From assembly GCA_016844415.1 (NCBI GenBank), contig JAENIX010000036.1:1-7313 (forward strand): a stretch of DNA of 7,313 nt, written 5' to 3'. The translations under genes were made by a program, and so were the position numbers. Positions 1 through 4,887 of this stretch are shown here, in pieces. The notes under the pieces are model-generated. The model was not told the origin of the DNA. It saw only the letters and a program-made list of their open reading frames with translations, and ran no database searches. How positions within the stretch are numbered: position 1 is the stretch's first letter; each line of letters begins with the position of its first letter. This DNA comes from Actinomycetota bacterium (GTDB lineage: Bacteria; Desulfobacterota; Deferrimicrobia; Deferrimicrobiales; Deferrimicrobiaceae).

Positions 1-215
1 GATACGAGGAGGGTGACGACCGCCCCGGAGCTCTGCAGCAGCGCGGTCCCGGCGACTCCCGCGCCGAATCCCCCGAGGCGGCTGCGGCCCGGCGAGGACC
101 ACCACCCCTTCATGCGCGTGCCGAAGGCGAGCTCGAACCCTTGCCCTGTGATGCGGACGCTATACAGGAGAAGGAAGGCCCCCCCAACCACCTGCAGAAA
201 AAGGTTGTCCATCAT
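1..215 (-). CDS. Na/Pi cotransporter family protein, N-terminal part (runs off left edge)
   Basis: Seventy-one complete codons and two bases of a gene that continues past base 1. The translation starts MMDNLFLQVVGG, has a hydrophobic helix at about residues 5-20, then GFELAFGTRMK (26-36), and a Gly/Ala-rich stretch leading to TALLQSSGAVVTLLV (57-71). The TALLQSS motif after a short loop is the hallmark first repeat of the Na/Pi cotransporter family (PF02690, NptA/YjbB-like), inner-membrane proteins that move phosphate with sodium; many carry a C-terminal PhoU-like domain, which would lie outside this window. The gene follows the ftsY stop by 13 bases on the same strand, so it is probably co-transcribed with smc and ftsY. 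The start is uncertain: ATG codons lie at 215 and 212, neither with a clear Shine-Dalgarno sequence, and another in-frame ATG at 260 would overlap ftsY by 32 bases. Substrate and direction of transport cannot be told from this fragment. Confidence 0.8.
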   Translation of the reverse strand, partial: MMDNLFLQVVGGAFLLLYSVRITGQGFELAFGTRMKGWWSSPGRSRLGGFGAGVAGTALLQSSGAVVTLLV

Positions 216-228
216 GGAAGGGGGAAGG

Positions 229-1152
229 TCAGAATAGCGCTTCGGCGAAGGCCGAAGCATCGAAAGGACGCAGGTCTTCGACGGACTCGCCGACGCCGAT
301 GAACCGGACCGGGGCATCTATTTCCCGGGTGACGGAGAGCACCACTCCGCCCTTCGCGGTGCCGTCGAGCTTCGTGAGGACGAGCCCCGTCACCCCGGTG
401 AACTCCCGGAAGGCCTTCGCCTGAGCGATCGCGTTGCGCCCGTTGGTGGCGTCGAGCACGAGCAGCACCTCGTGCGGCGCTCCCGGCATTTCCCTTCCGA
501 TGACCCGGACCACCTTACGCATCTCCTCCATGAGGTGGGACTTCGTGTGGAGCCGCCCCGCGGTGTCGACAAGGACCGCGTGGGACCCCCTGGCCTTCGC
601 GGCCCTGATGGCGTCGTATGCGACCGCGGAGGAATCGGAGCCCTCCTTGTGCTGCACGAAATCGGAGCCTGTCCGTTCCGCCCAGATCTTGAGTTGCCCG
701 ATTGCCGCAGCACGGAAAGTGTCGCCCGCCGCCAGCAGGGCGGGATGCCCCTGTTCCTTCAGCCAATGCGCGACTTTCCCGATTGTCGTCGTCTTCCCGA
801 CGCCGTTCACGCCGACGACAAGTATTACGACGGGGTACGGGGGCCTTACATCGAGGGGAACCATCCTGGGAGCGAGCGTCTCCGTAATCATCGCGCGCAG
901 CGCCGCCCGTAGCGCCTCCGTGTCAGGGAGCTCCCCGCGGCGCCACTTCTCCCGCAGAGCCTCCACATATTCCCTGGCGAGCGGCGCCCCCGCATCCGCC
1001 AGTATTAGCGCCTCCTCCAGCCCGGTCAGGACCGCCTCGTCAACCGGGCCTATACCGCGCGCGACCGCCTCCACGTTCATGAGGAGCAGCTCGCGTGTCT
1101 TTGACAATCCCGCCTTGAGGCGGGAGAGGAAGGAATCCGATGATACCGTCAC
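229..1152 (-). CDS. ftsY: Signal recognition particle receptor FtsY (SRP GTPase)
   Basis: FtsY is the membrane-associated GTPase that docks the SRP-bound ribosome at the Sec translocon. The 307-residue protein has an N domain (about 5-95, starting FLSRLKAGLSKTRE, a typical FtsY opening) and a G domain with all SRP-GTPase motifs: P-loop GVNGVGKTT (114-122), DTFRAAA (144-150), DTAGR (196-200), TKLD (260-263), and GVGE followed by DLRPFD (286-298). DTFRAAA-IGQL and the terminal DLRPFD favour FtsY over Ffh, and there is no methionine-rich M domain. I chose GTG at 1152 because it opens directly before the N domain and its GTGA overlaps the smc stop by 4 bases. The frame stays open to an ATG at 1395, but those 81 extra residues lie within the conserved smc 3' end and look unlike FtsY. 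No strong Shine-Dalgarno sequence precedes the GTG, so translation is probably coupled to smc. The long acidic A domain of E. coli FtsY is absent, as in many bacteria. Confidence 0.96.
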   Translation of the reverse strand: MTVSSDSFLSRLKAGLSKTRELLLMNVEAVARGIGPVDEAVLTGLEEALILADAGAPLAREYVEALREKWRRGELPDTEALRAALRAMITETLAPRMVPLDVRPPYPVVILVVGVNGVGKTTTIGKVAHWLKEQGHPALLAAGDTFRAAAIGQLKIWAERTGSDFVQHKEGSDSSAVAYDAIRAAKARGSHAVLVDTAGRLHTKSHLMEEMRKVVRVIGREMPGAPHEVLLVLDATNGRNAIAQAKAFREFTGVTGLVLTKLDGTAKGGVVLSVTREIDAPVRFIGVGESVEDLRPFDASAFAEALF

Positions 1153-4100
1153 GCGTTGAATTTCACTGAGACGACTTTGGAAATTCCCGGTTTTTCCATC
1201 GTGATCCCGTAGAGGTTGTCGGCCAGCTCCATCGTCCTCTTGTTGTGGGTGATGAGCAGGAACTGGTAGCGGCCCGACATCTCTCTGACAAGGGCGTTGA
1301 ATCGGTCGATGTTGGCGTCGTCGAGAGCGGCGTCCGCCTCGTCCAGCAGGCAGAAGGGCGACGGCTTGACGAGGAAGATCGAGAATATGAGACAAGCGGC
1401 GGCGAGCGATTTTTCCCCGCCGGACAGGGAAGCCAGCGGCAGCAGCTTCTTACCCGGAAGCTGGACGACGAGCTCCACTCCGGTTTCAAGCAGGTTGTCC
1501 TCGTCGACCATCGCGAGGAATGCCCGCCCGCCCATGAACAGCTTCGGGAACACTTCCAAGAGCTTTTCGTTGATTTTGCCGAAAGTGTCGGAGAAACGCT
1601 CCCGGGTGGTACGGTTTATCCGCTGGATCGCCTTGGCGAGGTCATCGAGGGACCTTTCGAGGTCTTCGTTCTGACCGGCCAGGAATGCGTGCCTCTCGGA
1701 TTGTTCCCTGTACTCGTCGATCGAGGCGAGGTTCACTTCCCCGATCGAGGTCATCCGTTCCCTGATCTCCCCGGCGCGCGCCTCCCACCCGGCCATTTCC
1801 GCCTCTTCCGCCTCCGCTTCAGGCATGGGGAGATCCGCCGGGTGCGCCTCGTACCGCTGGTACGTGAGCATGTCGAGGTTAGACAGGTCTCCGTCGATCC
1901 TCTGGACGGCCAGGCGCAGATCGGAGAGCCGGTCGGCCGCTTCCTGCTCCTGGCGGCGGATCCCTTTTCCCACGCTTTCCAGGGAATCGATGTGCGCCGA
2001 GGCGGCCGCCTTCTCCTCGAGGAGACGGTCGATCGTTTCCTGCTGCCGCGACAGCTCCGCCGCGCCTTCCTCGACGGCCGCGCGTCCCGATTCGATCGCT
2101 ACCTCCAGGGCTCCAAGCCTCTCCTCGTAGGATGCCTTTCTCCGGATCCACTCCGCGGAAAGAGCGCTTTTCTCCGTGATCGCCTGCGATAGCCCCTCGA
2201 GCGCCTTTCGCTCGGCATCGTCCTTTCCGGACAGCTCGGCCAGCTCGATCTCGGCCGCGTGTGACACTTTCCGGGCCTCCTCGGCCGCAATGCGCTTTTC
2301 CTCGAGCGTGGCGATGAGCCGCCGGACGCGGTCCTCCTCTTCGCCCTTGGCCTGCTCCGAGAGCTGCGCCGCCTCCTGCGATACACGATACTCGTCGTGG
2401 ATCCGCGCAAGCCCCGCCTTCTGATAATCCCGCTCCTGAACGAGCCCTTCGAGCTTCTCCGCCGCCTGGGAGCGCGCGGCTTCGAGCCTTGTCCGCGACT
2501 GCTCGACCTGCCGCAAACCGCCCGTGCATTCCTCGCGAAGTCGGAACGCTTCGTTCTTCCGCTCTTCGAGATCGGCCTTCCTCCGCCGTGTTTCCTCCTC
2601 GTCCGCCTTGAGGCTCGCCGCCTCCCCGGCAAGACCCGCGATCTCCTTTTCCAGTTCGCGAATCTCGCGCTTGACCGCAAGGATACCCGACCCGCTATCG
2701 GCAAGCGAGCCGCCGACCAGCGCTCCTTCCGCGGTCACCATGTCCCCGTCCAGGGTGACGTAGGTGTTCCAGACGCCGTTGCGGTTCCACAGGCGCAGGG
2801 CGCAATCCATGTCACGGACCAGCAGCGTTCCCCCGAGCAGGCCCCGCACGAGATCGCGGCATTCGGAGGGGACCCTCACTATATCCGTCAGCGGGGCAAT
2901 CACCCCTTCCTCTCCCGCATACGACTGCACATCCTCGCGCGTGCGAAGGGACACGGGCACGAACGTCCCCCGCCCTTCGCAGCTCTCCTTCAGGTAACGG
3001 AGAGCGGAAAGGCCTTCGTGCTGGTCACGGACGACGATCGACTGCATCCGCTCGCCGAGCACCGCCTCGACCGCTTTCTCGAATGAAGCGTCCGTCTCCA
3101 CAAGATCACCGATGACGCCGAAGATCCCGTGGTCGCCTTCCGCGTCGCCTCCGTTTCCACGGCCGTTGAAATGCCGCAGGACGGCGCGCACACCGGACGT
3201 GGCCCAATCCTTCCGCTCATACAGGCGGGACAGCGTTTCAAGCCGCGAAGAAGACGCCTGAAGGCGGCCTTCCGCCTCGCCCCTCTCCTTCACGACCTCG
3301 TCCGTGCGCACGACCGCCTTCGCAAGGAGTTCGCCCGTCTCTTCCCAGGACCGCTCGGCGAAAGCCAGCGCCTCCCGTGAGGACGTCTCCGCCGCGGACG
3401 CTTCGGCAAAATCCTTTTGCGCCTTCTCCGCCTCCGTCACGGCATACCCGACCTGGTCCTCGAGCCGGGAAAGCTTTCGCTCGTTGTCGTCGATGGTCCG
3501 CTGGTACGACCCCGCACTGGAAATGGCGGTGGAATGGAGATTCACGCGAACCATAAGATCGTATTTTGCGCGGTCCGACAGATCCCTGTGTTGCCGGTAT
3601 TCGCCGTCCGCCCCATCGGCATCCTTGCCAAGTTCCGCAAACCGGGCACGGGCCGCCTCGACGACTTCGCGCCTGCGCGTTTCGGCCTCCCGCGCCTCCT
3701 GGAGCCTCCGGGAAATGTCCGTGATCTCCCTGTCGATCCCGGAGGCGAGCGTCGCCGCTTCCTCGATCAGGCCGCGCAGATCGCCGGCCTGCCGCACGTT
3801 CGCTTTCCACTCCTCCTCGCGGCGCGCGACCTCCTCCTTCAAGGCTCCGTGAGTCATCCCCATGTCACGCACTGCGCTCTCCGCCTCGGCGTGGCGCAAC
3901 CGCCGGGACTCCACCTCCGACTCGAGCCGGGACAGCTCCGCCCGGAGAAAGAGGAGTGAATCCTCCAGCGCGGAAAGTTCCGCGCCTCCCGATGCCCGCA
4001 TCATCGACAGCTCGCGGAACCTCCTCGCCGCTATCCGCAGGTCCAGGCCGCGCAGCTCCTCCTTCAGCGCCTTGTATTTTTCCGCCTTCCGGACCTGCCG

Positions 4101-4727
4101 GTCGAGGCTCCCGATCTGCCGCTTCACCTCTTCGAGGATGTCCCGCACGCGCGCGAGGTTCTGTCGCGTGCTCTCCATTTTCCTTTCCGCTTCCTTCCTG
4201 CGTACGCGGAACTTGGCCACCCCGGCCGCTTCCTCGACGATCAACCTCTTCTCGTCGGGTTTGGCGTTGACGATCGTGGATATCCTGCCCTGCTCGATGA
4301 TCGCGTACCCGCGCGCGCCAGCGCCGGTGTCCAGGAAGAGCTCCGCGATGTCCTTCAGGCGGCATGGGATCCGGTTGATGAAGAACTCGCTCTCACCGTT
4401 CCGGAATGTCCTCCGGGTCACCTGGATCTCGGCATACGTCTCGTAGCCGGGAGGACCGCCGCCCTCCTCGTTCGCGAATGTAAGCGAAACTTCCGCCATC
4501 CCGAGCGGCCCTGCCGCATCGGATCCCGCGAAAATGACATCTTCCAGTGCCTTGCTTCGCAGGTAGGTGGGCGCATGTTCTCCAAGCACCCAGCGGACGG
4601 CATCTACGATGTTGGACTTTCCGCAGCCGTTCGGACCAACGATCGCGGTTATCCCATCGGAAAATTCGAAAATAGTCTTGTCGTAGAAGGATTTAAAGCC
4701 GAATAGTTCGAGTTTCTTGAGTTTCAT
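1149..4727 (-). CDS. smc: Chromosome segregation protein SMC
   Basis: Full-length bacterial SMC (1192 residues; the family is usually about 1150-1200), the ATPase of the condensin-like SMC-ScpAB complex that organises and segregates the chromosome. It starts MKLKKLELFGFKSF, the standard SMC opening. The N-terminal head has Walker A GPNGCGKSN (31-39), LEDVIFAGS (61-69) and the Q-loop IIEQGRIS (143-150). A charged coiled coil spans about 170-505, the hinge lies at about 505-675 (GVIGDLVE; VTLDGDMVTAEGALVGGS at 657-674), and a second coiled coil runs to about 1020. The C-terminal head has IGEVNLASIDEY, the ABC signature LSGGEKS (1101-1107), Walker B FCLLDEADA with Asp1129 and Glu1130, and the H-loop ITHNK with His1161. 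The hinge between equal arms excludes SbcC, Rad50 and RecN. No key residue is missing and the frame is unbroken. It is probably the first gene of an operon with ftsY; scpA and scpB are not in the window. Confidence 0.98.
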   Translation of the reverse strand: MKLKKLELFGFKSFYDKTIFEFSDGITAIVGPNGCGKSNIVDAVRWVLGEHAPTYLRSKALEDVIFAGSDAAGPLGMAEVSLTFANEEGGGPPGYETYAEIQVTRRTFRNGESEFFINRIPCRLKDIAELFLDTGAGARGYAIIEQGRISTIVNAKPDEKRLIVEEAAGVAKFRVRRKEAERKMESTRQNLARVRDILEEVKRQIGSLDRQVRKAEKYKALKEELRGLDLRIAARRFRELSMMRASGGAELSALEDSLLFLRAELSRLESEVESRRLRHAEAESAVRDMGMTHGALKEEVARREEEWKANVRQAGDLRGLIEEAATLASGIDREITDISRRLQEAREAETRRREVVEAARARFAELGKDADGADGEYRQHRDLSDRAKYDLMVRVNLHSTAISSAGSYQRTIDDNERKLSRLEDQVGYAVTEAEKAQKDFAEASAAETSSREALAFAERSWEETGELLAKAVVRTDEVVKERGEAEGRLQASSSRLETLSRLYERKDWATSGVRAVLRHFNGRGNGGDAEGDHGIFGVIGDLVETDASFEKAVEAVLGERMQSIVVRDQHEGLSALRYLKESCEGRGTFVPVSLRTREDVQSYAGEEGVIAPLTDIVRVPSECRDLVRGLLGGTLLVRDMDCALRLWNRNGVWNTYVTLDGDMVTAEGALVGGSLADSGSGILAVKREIRELEKEIAGLAGEAASLKADEEETRRRKADLEERKNEAFRLREECTGGLRQVEQSRTRLEAARSQAAEKLEGLVQERDYQKAGLARIHDEYRVSQEAAQLSEQAKGEEEDRVRRLIATLEEKRIAAEEARKVSHAAEIELAELSGKDDAERKALEGLSQAITEKSALSAEWIRRKASYEERLGALEVAIESGRAAVEEGAAELSRQQETIDRLLEEKAAASAHIDSLESVGKGIRRQEQEAADRLSDLRLAVQRIDGDLSNLDMLTYQRYEAHPADLPMPEAEAEEAEMAGWEARAGEIRERMTSIGEVNLASIDEYREQSERHAFLAGQNEDLERSLDDLAKAIQRINRTTRERFSDTFGKINEKLLEVFPKLFMGGRAFLAMVDEDNLLETGVELVVQLPGKKLLPLASLSGGEKSLAAACLIFSIFLVKPSPFCLLDEADAALDDANIDRFNALVREMSGRYQFLLITHNKRTMELADNLYGITMEKPGISKVVSVKFNA

Positions 4728-4730
4728 CGC

Positions 4731-4736
4731 TTCCTT
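4731..4736 (-). promoter_or_regulatory. Ribosome binding site of smc
   Basis: On the minus strand AAGGAA lies 3 bases before the smc ATG (AGGA core 4 bases before it). The spacing is a little short, but this is the only purine-rich match upstream, and it supports the ATG at 4727 that also gives the conserved SMC N-terminus. Confidence 0.6.
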
Positions 4737-4748
4737 GCTGACGCCGGA

Positions 4749-4761
4749 GGGTAATTTACCC
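4749..4761. repeat. 13-bp perfect inverted repeat in the smc leader
   Basis: GGGTAA-T-TTACCC is a perfect 6+6 inverted repeat around one central base. It lies between the candidate smc -10 box and the ribosome binding site, just after the expected transcription start. Its one-base centre is too tight for a good RNA hairpin, so a protein-binding site is the more natural reading if it has any function. No regulator family can be assigned. Confidence 0.4.
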
Positions 4762-4776
4762 CAATTTCCTCAACAT

Positions 4777-4805
4777 AATGTATACGTTCCCCCCTTTTGA
4801 CGCAA
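4777..4805 (-). promoter_or_regulatory. Candidate sigma-70-type promoter for smc-ftsY
   Basis: On the minus strand a -35-like TTGCGT (4800-4805) is separated by 17 bases from a -10-like TACATT (4777-4782), which sits in an AT-rich patch reading TATACATTATG. Each box is a partial match to TTGACA and TATAAT. Transcription would start near 4770, leaving a leader of about 40 bases before smc. It is the best candidate in the gap after the ppdK terminator, but it rests on short matches only; an alternative -10 in the same patch is possible. Confidence 0.45.
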
Positions 4806-4812
4806 TATATTG
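4803..4812. repeat. Palindrome overlapping the smc -35 box
   Basis: CAATATATTG is a perfect 10-bp palindrome, and it extends to 16 bases (4801-4814 plus one base each side) with a single symmetric mismatch. It overlaps the last three bases of the candidate -35 box at 4800-4805, where a bound repressor or activator could act. Short AT-rich palindromes also arise by chance, so function is an inference. Confidence 0.35.
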
Positions 4813-4835
4813 TGTATCCGGGGAAATGTAAAGGT

Positions 4836-4867
4836 AAAAAAAACGGCGGCCCCCGAGGGAGGCCGCC
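4836..4867 (-). terminator. Rho-independent terminator of ppdK
   Basis: On the minus strand a perfect 7-bp GC-only stem (GGCGGCC at 4861-4867 pairing with GGCCGCC at 4845-4851, as read on that strand) encloses a 9-base loop. One base follows, then eight consecutive T (4836-4843). It begins about 20 bases after the ppdK stop. There is no T-run on the other side, so it works in one direction only. It should separate ppdK transcription from the smc operon. Confidence 0.9.
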
Positions 4868-4887
4868 TGGCAAATCAGGAGGAATAA

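Noticed and set aside
13..237. A 74-codon plus-strand open frame at the left edge
   Set aside because: It is antisense to the Na/Pi cotransporter fragment, whose translation carries the recognisable TALLQSS motif.
1153..1395. An 81-residue N-terminal extension of FtsY
   Set aside because: It overlaps the Walker B and H-loop coding part of smc, and its Arg/Pro/His-rich content looks like an out-of-frame reading; the GTG at 1152 fits the FtsY N domain exactly.
1245..2192. A 315-codon open frame on the plus strand opposite the smc 3' half
   Set aside because: It is a shadow of smc: low-complexity Arg/Leu/Phe-rich translation, no ribosome binding site, no domain, and complete overlap with a certain gene.
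3238..3810. A 190-codon minus-strand open frame within smc
   Set aside because: It is an alternative frame of the coiled-coil coding region with Gly/Arg-rich translation and no sign of an independent gene.
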